DNA from: Paraburkholderia bryophila
Lineage (GTDB): Bacteria > Pseudomonadota > Gammaproteobacteria > Burkholderiales > Burkholderiaceae
NCBI RefSeq assembly: GCF_013409255.1
Contig: NZ_JACCAS010000001.1
Coordinates: 3,410,001 to 3,474,000 of the forward strand
DNA length: 64,000 bases
Direction of reading: 5' to 3'
Position numbers and translations under genes: made by a program. Every line of letters starts with the position of its first letter. Position 1 is the stretch's first letter. Under the pieces are notes generated by a model. The model was not told the origin of the DNA, did no database searches, and worked only from the letters and a program-made list of their open reading frames with translations. Below are positions 1-9,373 of this stretch, piece by piece.

Positions 1-244
1 GTCTAAAACCTACTGCCCGGCGAGTGATCACCCGCGCAGGCTAAATAGAGCGCAGTGGCCTCATTTCCGAAATTTCCCAACAGCCTTGTCAGAGTTAAAA
101 GTAATCAGCGATGCCGATTGAATCTGCGCTACTTGTGCGCGATGGCGATTGCTTGAGAGTTTGCGACAGCGTGCCTGCCACTGTCTGAAAACTGACGTCG
201 TTTCGACGTCGGCCGTTCCGGCGAGCGCGCAGCGCGAGTCGGGA

Positions 245-608
245 GGAATGACTGCTGTGTCACGAGCGCGGAATGTGCGAGAACCCAGATTCCAGATGAG
301 CCACTACCGTGGCTGCGCGAGGAACCCGCTTAGCAGAGGCAGTGCGTGAACAACCGCGACGGCGCGCGCAGCGCCGCCGGAAGAATGACTGCCTTGTCAC
401 GAGAGCGGAATGCGCGAGAGCCCAGATTCCAGATGAGCCACTACCGTCGCTGCGCGAGGAGCCCGCTTAGCAGGGGTCGTGCGAGAACGACCGCGACGGC
501 GCGCGGAGCGCCGCCGGAAGAATGACTGCCTTGTCACGAGCGGGGAATGCGCGAGAGCCCAGATTCCAGATGAGCCACTACCGTGGGCTGTGCGGGGGAT
601 CCGCTTAT
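245..608. repeat. Three tandem ~137-bp direct repeats
   Basis: Units start at 245, 383 and 520 (spacing 138 and 137 bases), each opening with GAATGACTG and sharing the core CCCAGATTCCAGATGAGCC followed by ACTACCG. The third unit is shortened and diverges after about 600. A degenerate fragment of the unit end (GCGCGCAGCGC) also occurs just before 245. Identity between units 2 and 3 is very high by eye; unit 1 is more diverged. No open frame is preserved through the array. Confidence 0.85.
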
Positions 609-640
609 GAGCTGGCGGTGTGAGCCCGCTTTCTTTGCTT

Positions 641-666
641 ACTTTCTTTGCGGCGGCAAAGAAAGT
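641..666. repeat. Burkholderia-type palindromic repeat element
   Basis: A perfect 11-bp inverted repeat: ACTTTCTTTGC at 641-651, four-base loop at 652-655, GCAAAGAAAGT at 656-666. The preceding TTTCTTTGCTT adds a further partial copy. From general knowledge, near-identical CTTTCTTTGC palindromes are scattered through Burkholderia and Paraburkholderia intergenic regions. It could act as a transcript-end hairpin, but no T-run follows it on either strand. Confidence 0.7.
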
Positions 667-1029
667 GAGTGCCGCCTGCACAGGGCAAACGCTAATAGAC
701 CAGAAGCAAAGCAAGGAAAGGCCAACACCGCGAGAACCCAGCCCAAACCGAGCCCACGGCACCAAAAAATCCCATTATATGAATCCAACACTCACATATT
801 GGAGCTTTCCAAAAACCGCCCTAGAATCCACCCCAACACGCACAGCGGCGACAAAAAAAAAGTCCCGCCCAAGCGACAGCAACAAAAAAAACCGGAGACA
901 AACCAAACCATGCCAACCAATCGAAGGCAGCCCCACCACGCCAGTGGCAAAGCGTGCAAAGCGGGCAAATCAGGCCACCTCTCCGGCCCCGCGCTGTAAG
1001 CGCAAAAAACCATCGAAAAGCGAATCGCC

Positions 1030-2058
1030 ATGAACAAAGCGATGCCAACCCACGACGCGAGCGCGTCCGAAGCCGACCTGGCGTTGCCAGCCGACCATGG
1101 AACGCATGCTGCCGAGCGTGAGCCGATCACGGCCAAACCGCCGCACGCAGCCAGTAATGCAAACGCAAAAGCGAGCGCAAACGCCAGCCCAAAAGCGACC
1201 GCGCCCACCCAGCGCCCAGGCGCCGACGAAATCGCCCTCCCCAGCACGCTGCTAGACATCACCCCACAACAAGCCGGCACGCAAACACTGCTCCGCGGTC
1301 TCGCGATTCTAGAAGCCGCCGCCGCCGGCGTACGCGATCTGCGCACCTTCGGCGCCGCGCTCGGCACGACCCGCAGCACCACGCATCGGCTGGTCAGCAG
1401 CCTCGTCCAGGCGCGCTACCTGCGTCAGGTGCAAGGCGGCTATCTGCTCGGCCCGAAGCTGATCGAACTCGGCACCATCGCGCTTGAACAGATGCCGCTC
1501 ACGGCGGTCGCGCGTCAGCATCTCGAATCGCTCGCGGAACAAACGCTCGACACGATCCACCTCGGCGTACGCGACGGCGACGACGTCCTCTACATCGACA
1601 AAATCCCCGGCACCCGTGGCCTCGAAATGCGCTCGCGCGTCGGTCACCGTATGCCGCTGGCGTCGACGGGAATCGGCAAGGCGATGATGCTCGACCTCAC
1701 GCCGGACGTGTGGCAGTCGCTGTTCGACGCGTCGCGTCGCGCGCTCGCCGGCGTCAGCTTCAAACCGGATAACCGTCCCGACGCGCAGACCTTCATGCAA
1801 CGCATGACCAACTACGCAGCCGGCGGCTATACCTTCGACCTCGAGGAAAACGAGGCATCGATCCGCTGCGTCGCGGCGCCCGTGCGCGATGCGTCGGGCG
1901 CTGTCGTGGCGGCGCTTTCCGTGGCGAGCACGATTCCGTATATGTCGCTGGAACGCATGGATGAACTGATCCCGGTCGTGCAGCGCGAAGCGCGCGCAAT
2001 CTCGGAAGAACTCGGCTGGCGTGCCCCGCAACCCGCAACTCGCAGGATCAAACGATGA
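1030..2058 (+). CDS. IclR family transcriptional regulator of the galactonate/arabinose locus
   Basis: DNA-binding regulator of 342 residues. The winged-helix N-terminal domain lies around residues 83-145 (RGLAILEAAA, TTRSTTHRLVSSL), followed by the IclR effector domain with the typical DVLYIDKIPG and STGIGKAMML stretches. The first ~70 residues are an Ala/Asn/Lys-rich low-complexity extension absent from most family members; a start at 1042 (codon 5) is equally possible and no strong ribosome site decides it. The stop overlaps the dgoK start by four bases (ATGA), so regulator and kinase are translationally coupled. By context it probably controls the downstream sugar genes; the effector may be a keto-deoxy sugar acid, which is inference. 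Confidence 0.9.
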   Translation: MNKAMPTHDASASEADLALPADHGTHAAEREPITAKPPHAASNANAKASANASPKATAPTQRPGADEIALPSTLLDITPQQAGTQTLLRGLAILEAAAAGVRDLRTFGAALGTTRSTTHRLVSSLVQARYLRQVQGGYLLGPKLIELGTIALEQMPLTAVARQHLESLAEQTLDTIHLGVRDGDDVLYIDKIPGTRGLEMRSRVGHRMPLASTGIGKAMMLDLTPDVWQSLFDASRRALAGVSFKPDNRPDAQTFMQRMTNYAAGGYTFDLEENEASIRCVAAPVRDASGAVVAALSVASTIPYMSLERMDELIPVVQREARAISEELGWRAPQPATRRIKR

Positions 2059-3146
2059 AGTCAGCGGGTTCCTCCACACCGGCTAACCCTCCCGTCGCCG
2101 CACAAGCGGTAGAGGTGGCGGATGTCGTCGCGGCCAATTTCAGCCAGGCCGCGCTGATCGCGCTCGACTGGGGCACGACCTCGCTGCGCGCGTATCTCTT
2201 CGATGCCAGCGGTCACGTGCTGGCCACGCACGCATCGACGGCCGGCATCATGAATCTGCCGCGCCCCGCCGAACAGGGCGGTTTCGACGCAGCTTTCGAA
2301 GATGCCTGCGGCGCGTGGCTCAAGCAGGCGCCCGGCGTGCCGGTGATCGCAGCCGGCATGGTCGGCAGCGCGCAGGGCTGGGTCGAAGCGCCGTACGTCG
2401 AGGCGCCGGCGAGCGCCGAAGCGCTGGTGGCCGGCATCGTCCGAGTGAAAGCGGCATGCGGCGCGACGCTGCATATCGTGCCGGGCGTGCTGCAACGCGG
2501 CGAGTTGCCCAACGTGATGCGCGGCGAAGAGACGCAGATTTTCGGCGCGCTCGGCCAGGAAGCGAACGCGGAGAACGCCGCGAACACGGACACCGCCGCC
2601 AAACGCGCGCTGATCGGCCTCCCCGGCACGCACGCCAAATGGGCGATCGTGCAAGCCAACCGCATCGAACGTTTTCACACCTTCATGACCGGCGAAGTAT
2701 TCGCGGCGCTGCGCGATCACACGATCCTCGGCCGCACGATGCTGACGCCGGACCATGCGGACACCGCCGCCTTCCTGCATGGCGTGAAAATCGCCCGCGA
2801 CCGGGGTCAGGCTGGTGTGCTCGCCACGATCTTCAGCACCCGCACGCTCGGTCTCACCGGACAACTGTCGCGCGAACAGCAACCCGACTATCTGTCGGGC
2901 CTGCTGATCGGACACGAACTGGCCGGCCTCGAAGCCGTGCTGATGCAGCAACAGAATTCGGTCGCGGGACAAAGCCTGCGTCTGATCGGCAATGAAGCGC
3001 TGTGCGAACGCTATCGCCTCGCACTGGCGCAATTCGGCTGCACCCAGGCGGAACTGGTCAAGCACGCCACCGAGCGCGGCCTGTGGCGCGTCGCCTCGCA
3101 GGCGGGACTGGTCAATCCGGCCGCCCACGCGGCGCGCGCCGGCTAA
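2055..3146 (+). CDS. dgoK: 2-dehydro-3-deoxygalactonokinase
   Basis: Phosphorylates 2-keto-3-deoxy-D-galactonate to the 6-phosphate in the De Ley-Doudoroff galactose route. At 363 residues it has the DgoK family features: the opening LIALDWGTTSLRAYLFD phosphate-binding stretch after a ~30-residue N-terminal extension, VPVIAAGMVGSAQGW, MRGEETQIFG and the GLPGTHAKW motif near the middle. The product feeds DgoA directly downstream (36-base gap). It overlaps the IclR gene by four bases. The N-terminal extension is Ala-rich and may be partly unstructured. Confidence 0.93.
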   Translation: MKSAGSSTPANPPVAAQAVEVADVVAANFSQAALIALDWGTTSLRAYLFDASGHVLATHASTAGIMNLPRPAEQGGFDAAFEDACGAWLKQAPGVPVIAAGMVGSAQGWVEAPYVEAPASAEALVAGIVRVKAACGATLHIVPGVLQRGELPNVMRGEETQIFGALGQEANAENAANTDTAAKRALIGLPGTHAKWAIVQANRIERFHTFMTGEVFAALRDHTILGRTMLTPDHADTAAFLHGVKIARDRGQAGVLATIFSTRTLGLTGQLSREQQPDYLSGLLIGHELAGLEAVLMQQQNSVAGQSLRLIGNEALCERYRLALAQFGCTQAELVKHATERGLWRVASQAGLVNPAAHAARAG

Positions 3147-3182
3147 ACGGCCACGCCGCCGCTCACGAAACAAGGAATCGAC

Positions 3183-3863
3183 ATGCAACCTCATATCAAG
3201 CTGCCCGCACCGTACATGCCGCACGCGGGTCTGATCGCGGCCTTCGAGGCATGTCCGCTGATCGCGATCATGCGCGGCGTGACGCCCGCCGACGCGGCCG
3301 ACCACGCTCAGGCGCTCTATGAAGCGGGCTTTCGCATCGTCGAAGTGCCGTTGAATTCGCCGCAGCCGTTCGACAGCATCGCCGCGATCCGCAAGGCGTT
3401 GCCGGCCGACGCGATCGTCGGCGCGGGCACCGTGCTGCATCCGAGCTTCGTCAACGAAGTGAAGTCGGCGGGCGGCGATCTGATCGTCATGCCGCACAGC
3501 GACCCGGAAGTCGTGATCGCCGCGAAAGCGCAAGGCATGGCCTGCGCGCCGGGCGTCGCGACGCCGAACGAAGCCTTCATCGCGCTGAAGAACGGCGCGG
3601 ACGTGCTCAAGATGTTCCCCGCCGAACAGCTCGGCTGCCAGGTCGTGAAAGCCTGGCGCGCGGTGATTGCGGCGCAGGTGCCGCTGGTGCCCGTCGGCGG
3701 CATCACGCCGGACAACATGGGGCCGTTTCTCAGCGCCGGCGCGAACGGTTTCGGCCTCGGCTCCGCGCTGTACAAGCCGGGCCAGAGCGCGGCCGTGACG
3801 AGCTCGCACGCGAAGGCGTTCATCAACGGTCTGCGGATTGCCCGCGCCGGGGCGAAGAAATGA
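3183..3863 (+). CDS. dgoA: 2-dehydro-3-deoxy-6-phosphogalactonate aldolase
   Basis: Class I KDPG/KDPGal-type aldolase of 226 residues that splits 2-keto-3-deoxy-6-phosphogalactonate into pyruvate and glyceraldehyde 3-phosphate. Visible family marks are PLIAIMRGV, the EVPLNSP strand with the catalytic Glu region, VGAGTVL, the Schiff-base Lys in VLKMFPAEQLG and PVGGITPDNM. Using EVPLNSPQPF rather than EVTLR distinguishes it from the Eda-type aldolase elsewhere in this window (51271-51912). It follows dgoK and overlaps the next SDR gene by four bases. Confidence 0.93.
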   Translation: MQPHIKLPAPYMPHAGLIAAFEACPLIAIMRGVTPADAADHAQALYEAGFRIVEVPLNSPQPFDSIAAIRKALPADAIVGAGTVLHPSFVNEVKSAGGDLIVMPHSDPEVVIAAKAQGMACAPGVATPNEAFIALKNGADVLKMFPAEQLGCQVVKAWRAVIAAQVPLVPVGGITPDNMGPFLSAGANGFGLGSALYKPGQSAAVTSSHAKAFINGLRIARAGAKK

Positions 3864-4639
3864 CACGGCTCGCCGGCAAAGCCGCGTTGATCACCGGCGC
3901 TGGGCGCGGCATCGGCGCGGCGATCGCGCTCGCCTTCGCCCGCGAGGGCGCGGCGGTCGTGCTGGCGGAGCTGGATCTGGGCAGCGCGCAGCAGACGGCG
4001 GAACGCATCCGCTCGCAAACTGGCGCGCGCGTGCTCGCGGTGCGCACCGACGTGACCCAGTCCGCCTCGGTTCAGCACGCGGTGAGCGAGGGCGAACAGG
4101 CCTTCGGCCAACAACTGGACGTGCTGGTGAACAACGCCGGCATCAACGTGTTCTGCGACCCGCTGACCATGACCGACGACGACTGGCGCCGCTGCTTCGC
4201 GGTCGACCTCGACGGCGTGTGGAACGGTTGCCGCGCGGTGCTGCCGGGCATGGTCGAACGGGGCGCGGGCAGCATCATCAATATCGCGTCGACGCATTCG
4301 TTCAAGATCATTCCGGGCTGCTTTCCGTACCCGGTCGCGAAGCACGGCGTGATTGGCCTGACGCGCGCGCTCGGTATCGAATACGCGCCGCGCAACGTCC
4401 GGGTCAACGCGATCGCGCCGGGTTACATCGAAACGCAATTGACGCATGACTGGTGGAACGAACAAGCCGATCCGGCGGCGGCGCAACAGGCCACGCTCGA
4501 TCTGCAGCCGATGAAACGCATCGGCCGCCCGGAAGAAGTGGCGATGACGGCGGTGTTTCTCGCGTCGGACGAAGCGCCGTTCATCAACGCCAGTTGCATC
4601 ACCGTGGATGGCGGTCGCTCGGCGCTGTATCACGACTGA
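3860..4639 (+). CDS. SDR family NAD(P)-dependent oxidoreductase
   Basis: Classical short-chain dehydrogenase of 259 residues. The cofactor-binding GAGRGIGAAIA lies near residue 14, the NNAG motif near residue 90, the catalytic Ser in IASTHS near 145 and YPVAK near 158. ATG overlaps the dgoA stop by four bases, so it belongs to the dgoKA transcript. Context suggests oxidation of an aldose or a related sugar alcohol, but substrate cannot be read from the sequence. The second SDR of the locus (8573-9373) is the better candidate for the aldose 1-dehydrogenase. Confidence 0.88.
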   Translation: MTRLAGKAALITGAGRGIGAAIALAFAREGAAVVLAELDLGSAQQTAERIRSQTGARVLAVRTDVTQSASVQHAVSEGEQAFGQQLDVLVNNAGINVFCDPLTMTDDDWRRCFAVDLDGVWNGCRAVLPGMVERGAGSIINIASTHSFKIIPGCFPYPVAKHGVIGLTRALGIEYAPRNVRVNAIAPGYIETQLTHDWWNEQADPAAAQQATLDLQPMKRIGRPEEVAMTAVFLASDEAPFINASCITVDGGRSALYHD

Positions 4640-4798
4640 TTTTTGCAGCACTGTTGCATCGGTTTCGTAGTACCCAAATTGCGCTGGGGCGCAATGAGTT
4701 CACCGGACGACGCGCTGGCCGCGTGTGTCATACCCGGTACAAGAAGACGCGGCCAATAACCTTCTCGTTATCAATTAATTAGTCAGGAGACACGCATC

Positions 4799-5797
4799 AT
4801 GAAACGTAGAATTTTCCTCACGCTGGCAGCAGCGGCGACGGGTGTGCTCTTCAACGCACCGGTGGCGCAGGCGGCGGACCCGGTCAAGATCGGCTTCCTC
4901 GTGAAGCAGCCGGAAGAACCGTGGTTCCAGGATGAATGGAAGTTCGCCGAAATGGCCGCCAAGGAGAAGGGCTTCACGCTGGTGAAGATCGGCGCGCCGT
5001 CGGGCGAGAAGGTGATGAGCGCAATCGACAACCTGGCCGCCCAGAAGGCGCAAGGCTTCGTGATCTGCACGCCCGACGTCAAGCTCGGACCGGGCATCGT
5101 CGCGAAGGCGAAGGCCGACGGCCTGAAGATGATGACGGTGGACGATCGTCTGGTCGACGGTGCGGGCAAGCCGATCGCGTCGGTGCCGCATATGGGCATC
5201 TCGGCGTACAACATCGGCAAGCAGGTCGGCGACGGCCTGGCCGCGGAAATCAAGAAGCGCGGCTGGGACATGAAGGACGTCGGCGCGATCGACGTGACCT
5301 ACGAACAACTGCCGACCGCGCATGACCGCACCAGCGGCGCGACCGACGCACTGGTCGCCGCTGGCTTCCCGAAGGCGAACATCGTGATGGCGCCGCAAGC
5401 GAAGACCGACACGGAAAACGCCTTCAACGCCGCCAACATCGCGCTGACCAAGAACCCGCAATACAAGCACTGGGTGGCCTACGCGCTGAACGACGAAGGC
5501 GTGCTCGGCGCGGTGCGCGCAGCGGAAAGCCGCGGCTTCAAGGCGGACAACATGATCGGTATCGGTATCGGCGGCTCGGACTCGGCATTGAACGAGTTCA
5601 AGAAGTCCACGCCGACCGGCTTCTACGGCACGGTCATCATCAGCCCGAAGCGTCATGGCGAAGAAACCTCGACGCTGATGTACGACTGGATCACGCAAGG
5701 CAAGGAACCGCCGGCGCTCACGCTGACCACCGGCATGCTGGCCACGCGTGACAACGTCGCCGACGTGCGCGAGAAGATGGGCCTCGCGTCGAAGTAA
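4799..5797 (+). CDS. araF: L-arabinose/galactose ABC transporter periplasmic binding protein
   Basis: Periplasmic sugar receptor of 332 residues with a Sec signal peptide (MKRRIFLTLAAAATG to about residue 25, ending in QAA). The mature start KIGFLVKQPEEPWFQDEWKFA closely follows what I remember of E. coli AraF, as do GFVICTPD, VDDRLVDG and IGIGIGGSDS. E. coli AraF also binds galactose, which fits the neighbouring galactonate genes. A good ribosome site (TCAGGAGA) precedes the ATG. It is first of the araF-araG-araH set, with a 137-base gap carrying a hairpin before araG. Confidence 0.92.
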   Translation: MKRRIFLTLAAAATGVLFNAPVAQAADPVKIGFLVKQPEEPWFQDEWKFAEMAAKEKGFTLVKIGAPSGEKVMSAIDNLAAQKAQGFVICTPDVKLGPGIVAKAKADGLKMMTVDDRLVDGAGKPIASVPHMGISAYNIGKQVGDGLAAEIKKRGWDMKDVGAIDVTYEQLPTAHDRTSGATDALVAAGFPKANIVMAPQAKTDTENAFNAANIALTKNPQYKHWVAYALNDEGVLGAVRAAESRGFKADNMIGIGIGGSDSALNEFKKSTPTGFYGTVIISPKRHGEETSTLMYDWITQGKEPPALTLTTGMLATRDNVADVREKMGLASK

Positions 5798-5839
5798 GGC
5801 GTCAGCAAAATCGCAGCAAACGCAGTGCGATGAAGTGAA

Positions 5840-5881
5840 CTGCCGGTGCGTCGTTTCTCCAAGGATTGGGCGTACCGGCAG
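5840..5881 (+). terminator. Intercistronic hairpin between araF and araG
   Basis: CTGCCGGT at 5840-5847 pairs with ACCGGCAG at 5874-5881 around a 26-base loop. No T-run follows, so it is more likely an mRNA-stabilising or partly attenuating stem of the kind often found after highly expressed binding-protein genes than a full terminator. Confidence 0.5.
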
Positions 5882-5934
5882 CAGCAATACAAGATAAGCA
5901 GGATGAGTAGTTGAGACAAACAGAGGAGGCGGAA

Positions 5935-7473
5935 GTGTCAGCGACGCTACGTTTTGACAATATCGGCAAAGTCTTTCCAGGCGTGCGTGCGCTCGACGGT
6001 GTGTCCTTCGACGTCAACGTCGGCCAGGTGCACGGCCTGATGGGCGAAAACGGCGCAGGGAAATCGACCCTGCTGAAGATACTCGGCGGTGAATATCAGC
6101 CCGACTCGGGCCGCGTCATGATCGACGGCAACGAGGTGCGCTTCACCAGCGCGGCTTCGTCGATCGCGGCGGGGATCGCGGTGATTCACCAGGAACTGCA
6201 ATACGTGCCCGATCTGACGGTCGCGGAAAACCTGCTGCTCGGCCAACTGCCGAACTCGCTCGGTTGGGTCAACAAGCGCGAAGCCAAACGCTTCGTGCGC
6301 GAACGGCTCGAAGCGATGGGCGTGGCGCTCGATCCGAACGCAAAGCTGCGCAAACTCTCGATCGCGCAACGGCAGATGGTCGAAATCTGCAAGGCGCTGC
6401 TGCGCAACGCGCGTGTGATCGCGCTGGACGAGCCGACCAGTTCGCTGTCCCATCGCGAGACCGAAGTGCTGTTCAAGCTGGTGCGAGATCTGCGCGCCGA
6501 CAACCGCGCGATGATCTACATCTCGCACCGCATGGACGAGATCTACGAGCTGTGCGACGCCTGCACGATTTTCCGTGACGGCCGCAAGATCGCGTCGCAT
6601 CCCACGCTTGAGGGCGTGACGCGCGACACCATCGTCAGCGAGATGGTGGGGCGTGAGATCAGCGACATCTATAACTACTCGGCGCGGCCGCTCGGCGAAG
6701 TGCGCTTCGCGGCGAAAGCGATTGAAGGCCATGCGCTCGCGCAGCCGGCCAGCTTCGAGGTGCGGCGCGGCGAGATCGTCGGCTTCTTCGGTCTGGTGGG
6801 CGCGGGCCGCAGCGAACTGATGCACCTGGTGTACGGCGCGGACCACCGCAAGGCCGGCGAAATCGTGCTCGACGGCAAGCCGATCAAGGTGCGCAGCGCG
6901 GGCGAGGCGATTCGCCACGGCATCGTGCTGTGCCCGGAAGACCGCAAGGAAGAAGGCATTGTCGCGATGGCGACGGTGTCGGAGAACATCAACATCAGTT
7001 GCCGCCGTCACTATCTGCGCGCGGGCATGTTCCTCGACCGCAAGAAAGAAGCGGAAACCGCCGACCGTTTCATCAAGCTGCTGAAGATCAAGACGCCGAG
7101 CCGTCGCCAGAAAATCCGTTTTCTGTCGGGCGGCAACCAGCAGAAGGCGATTCTGTCGCGCTGGCTCGCCGAGCCGGATCTGAAGGTGGTGATTCTCGAC
7201 GAACCGACGCGCGGCATCGACGTCGGCGCGAAGCACGAAATCTATAACGTGATTTACCAGTTGGCCGAACGCGGCTGCGCGATCGTGATGATTTCGTCGG
7301 AGTTGCCGGAAGTGCTCGGCGTGTCCGACCGGATCGTCGTGATGCGCCAGGGTCGGATTTCCGGCGAACTGTCGCGCAAGGATGCATCGGAACAAACTGT
7401 GTTGAGCCTCGCGTTGCCGCAAAGCTCGACCGCACTACCCGGAACCCAGACCGCCGCTCAGCAGGCAGCCTGA
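5935..7473 (+). CDS. araG: L-arabinose ABC transporter ATP-binding protein
   Basis: Double ATPase of 512 residues of the sugar CUT2 class, powering AraFH import. The first cassette has Walker [10 protein letters not shown], signature [11 protein letters not shown] and Walker [13 protein letters not shown]; the second has a degenerate Walker [10 protein letters not shown], signature LSGGNQQKA and [21 protein letters not shown]. These match E. coli AraG very closely from memory. GTG at 5935 is chosen over an upstream in-frame TTG at 5911 because a perfect AGGAGG (5924-5929) sits five bases before it. Confidence 0.94.
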   Translation: MSATLRFDNIGKVFPGVRALDGVSFDVNVGQVHGLMGENGAGKSTLLKILGGEYQPDSGRVMIDGNEVRFTSAASSIAAGIAVIHQELQYVPDLTVAENLLLGQLPNSLGWVNKREAKRFVRERLEAMGVALDPNAKLRKLSIAQRQMVEICKALLRNARVIALDEPTSSLSHRETEVLFKLVRDLRADNRAMIYISHRMDEIYELCDACTIFRDGRKIASHPTLEGVTRDTIVSEMVGREISDIYNYSARPLGEVRFAAKAIEGHALAQPASFEVRRGEIVGFFGLVGAGRSELMHLVYGADHRKAGEIVLDGKPIKVRSAGEAIRHGIVLCPEDRKEEGIVAMATVSENINISCRRHYLRAGMFLDRKKEAETADRFIKLLKIKTPSRRQKIRFLSGGNQQKAILSRWLAEPDLKVVILDEPTRGIDVGAKHEIYNVIYQLAERGCAIVMISSELPEVLGVSDRIVVMRQGRISGELSRKDASEQTVLSLALPQSSTALPGTQTAAQQAA

Positions 7474-7527
7474 CCATCATTTGGACGAAAGTCCGGCAAC
7501 CCGTGGGGAACGGGAGGAGTCTTCAAC

Positions 7528-8544
7528 ATGCAAGCTAGAGAAAACCTTGCGCAACAAGCCGTCAAAGGCGCGGCCGATGCGCTGATTCCGCAGACCACCG
7601 ACAAAACGAAATGGTGGCAACACGTCACCGAATACAGCCTGATCGTGATCTTCGTGGTGATGTTCGTCACGATGTCGCTGACGGTGGATCATTTCTTCTC
7701 GATCGAGAACATGCTCGGTCTCGCGCTGTCGATCTCGCAGATCGGCATGGTCGCCTGCACGATGATGTTCTGTCTCGCGTCGCGCGATTTCGATCTGTCG
7801 GTGGGATCGACGGTCGCGTTCGCCGGCGTGCTGTGCGCGATGGTGCTCAACGCGACCGGCAACACCTTCATCGCGATTATCGCGGCGGTGGCGGCGGGCG
7901 CGGTGATCGGTTTCGTCAACGGCGCGGTGATCGCGTATCTGCGCATCAACGCGCTGATCACCACGCTCGCGACGATGGAAATCGTTCGCGGTTTCGGTTT
8001 CATCGTGTCGCACGGTCAGGCGGTCGGCGTGTCGTCGGAGACCTTCATCGCGCTGGGTGGGCTGAGCTTTTTCGGCGTGTCGCTGCCGATCTGGGTCACG
8101 CTGCTGTGCTTCATCGTGTTCGGCGTGATGCTCAACCAGACCGTGTACGGCCGTAATACGCTGGCAATCGGCGGCAATCCGGAAGCGTCGCGTCTGGCTG
8201 GTATCAATGTGGAACGCACGCGCGTCTACATCTTCCTGATCCAGGGCGCGGTGACGGCGCTGGCGGGTGTGATTCTGGCGTCGCGTATTACGTCGGGTCA
8301 GCCGAATGCCGCGGAAGGTTTCGAGCTGAACGTGATTTCGGCGTGCGTGCTGGGCGGCGTGTCGCTGCTCGGCGGACGCGCGACGATTTCCGGCGTGGTG
8401 ATCGGCGTGCTGATCATGGGCACGGTCGAGAACGTGATGAACCTGATGAACATCGACGCGTTCTATCAGTACCTCGTGCGTGGCGCGATCCTGCTGGCCG
8501 CAGTGCTGCTCGACCAGTTGAAGAACCGCGGCTCGCGGGATTAA
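7528..8544 (+). CDS. araH: L-arabinose ABC transporter permease
   Basis: Inner-membrane permease of 338 residues of the BPD_transp_2/CUT2 family. After a ~35-residue cytoplasmic N-terminus there are eight to ten hydrophobic segments. Family marks include ASRDFDLSVGSTVAFAGV, the NALITTLATMEIVRG loop, YGRNTLAIGGNPEASRLAGI and VLGGVSLLGGRATISGVVIG. It completes the transporter encoded by the two preceding genes; a GGGAGGAG ribosome site lies just upstream of the ATG. Confidence 0.93.
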   Translation: MQARENLAQQAVKGAADALIPQTTDKTKWWQHVTEYSLIVIFVVMFVTMSLTVDHFFSIENMLGLALSISQIGMVACTMMFCLASRDFDLSVGSTVAFAGVLCAMVLNATGNTFIAIIAAVAAGAVIGFVNGAVIAYLRINALITTLATMEIVRGFGFIVSHGQAVGVSSETFIALGGLSFFGVSLPIWVTLLCFIVFGVMLNQTVYGRNTLAIGGNPEASRLAGINVERTRVYIFLIQGAVTALAGVILASRITSGQPNAAEGFELNVISACVLGGVSLLGGRATISGVVIGVLIMGTVENVMNLMNIDAFYQYLVRGAILLAAVLLDQLKNRGSRD

Positions 8545-8572
8545 CTTACCTAGCTCTGAAAGGAATCGAACG

Positions 8573-9373
8573 ATGTCGTCTCCGGCCAATGCAAACGCCC
8601 GTCTCGCGGACACCGCGTTCGCGCGCTATCCGAGTCTCGTCGACCGTACGGTGTTGATCACGGGCGGCGCGACCGGCATCGGCGCATCGTTCGTCGAGCA
8701 TTTCGCGGCGCAGGGCGCCCGTGTCGCGTTTTTCGATATCGACGCGAGCGCCGGCGAGGCGCTCGCCGATGAACTCGGCGATTCGAAACACAAGCCGCTG
8801 TTCCTGCCCTGCGATCTGACCGACGTCGACGCGCTGCAAAAAGCGATCGCCGACGTCAAAGGCGCGCTCGGCCCGATCCAGGTGCTGGTGAACAACGCGG
8901 CGAACGACAAACGCCACCAGATCGGCGAGGTCACGCGCGAGTTTTTCGACGCGGGTATCGCGGTGAATATCCGTCACCAGTTCTTCGCGGCGCAGGCTGT
9001 GATGGACGACATGAAGGCCGCCAACAGCGGCTCGATCATCAATCTCGGCTCGATTAGCTGGATGCTGAAGAACGGCGGCTATCCGGTCTACGTGATGTCG
9101 AAATCGGCGGTGCAGGGTTTGACACGTGGTCTCGCGCGCGACCTTGGGCACTTCAATATCCGCGTGAATACGCTGGTGCCGGGCTGGGTCATGACGGAAA
9201 AGCAGAAGCGCCTGTGGCTCGACGACGCGGGCCGTCGTTCGATCAAGGAAGGCCAGTGCATTGACGCGGAACTGGAGCCGGCCGATCTCGCGCGCATGGC
9301 GCTTTTCCTCGCCGCCGACGACAGCAAAATGATCACCGCTCAAGATCTGATCGTGGACGGAGGCTGGGCGTGA
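8573..9373 (+). CDS. SDR dehydrogenase, probable D-galactose/L-arabinose 1-dehydrogenase
   Basis: Short-chain dehydrogenase of 266 residues. Cofactor loop TGGATGIGASFV near residue 30, acidic FDIDAS that favours NAD, NNAAND, catalytic Ser in LGSISWM and YVMSK. GTG of the lactonase gene overlaps its stop by four bases, so the two products are made together. Position between an AraFGH transporter and a sugar lactonase suggests oxidation of the imported aldose at C1 to the lactone. Galactose versus arabinose cannot be told apart here. Confidence 0.88.
   Translation: MSSPANANARLADTAFARYPSLVDRTVLITGGATGIGASFVEHFAAQGARVAFFDIDASAGEALADELGDSKHKPLFLPCDLTDVDALQKAIADVKGALGPIQVLVNNAANDKRHQIGEVTREFFDAGIAVNIRHQFFAAQAVMDDMKAANSGSIINLGSISWMLKNGGYPVYVMSKSAVQGLTRGLARDLGHFNIRVNTLVPGWVMTEKQKRLWLDDAGRRSIKEGQCIDAELEPADLARMALFLAADDSKMITAQDLIVDGGWA

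Larger units (their letters stand above)
1..1029. other. Non-coding repeat-bearing region upstream of the sugar locus
   Basis: About 1 kb with no convincing gene. Open frames here (for example around 149-349, 583-999 and on the minus strand 397-765) have no recognisable domain and run through tandem repeats, so I treat them as chance. The stretch holds three copies of a ~137-bp direct repeat (245 to about 608), a palindromic element (641-666) and then an A-rich, purine-biased leader (about 760-1029) in front of the IclR gene. No clear promoter was picked out. Confidence 0.6.

Noticed and set aside
149..765. Small frames within the tandem repeats
   Set aside because: They cross repeat borders, differ between repeat copies and show no conserved start or ribosome site.
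2061..3866. A 601-codon open frame on the minus strand
   Set aside because: It lies fully antisense to dgoK and dgoA, which have clear family motifs. Its His/Arg-rich composition is typical of a GC-rich shadow frame.
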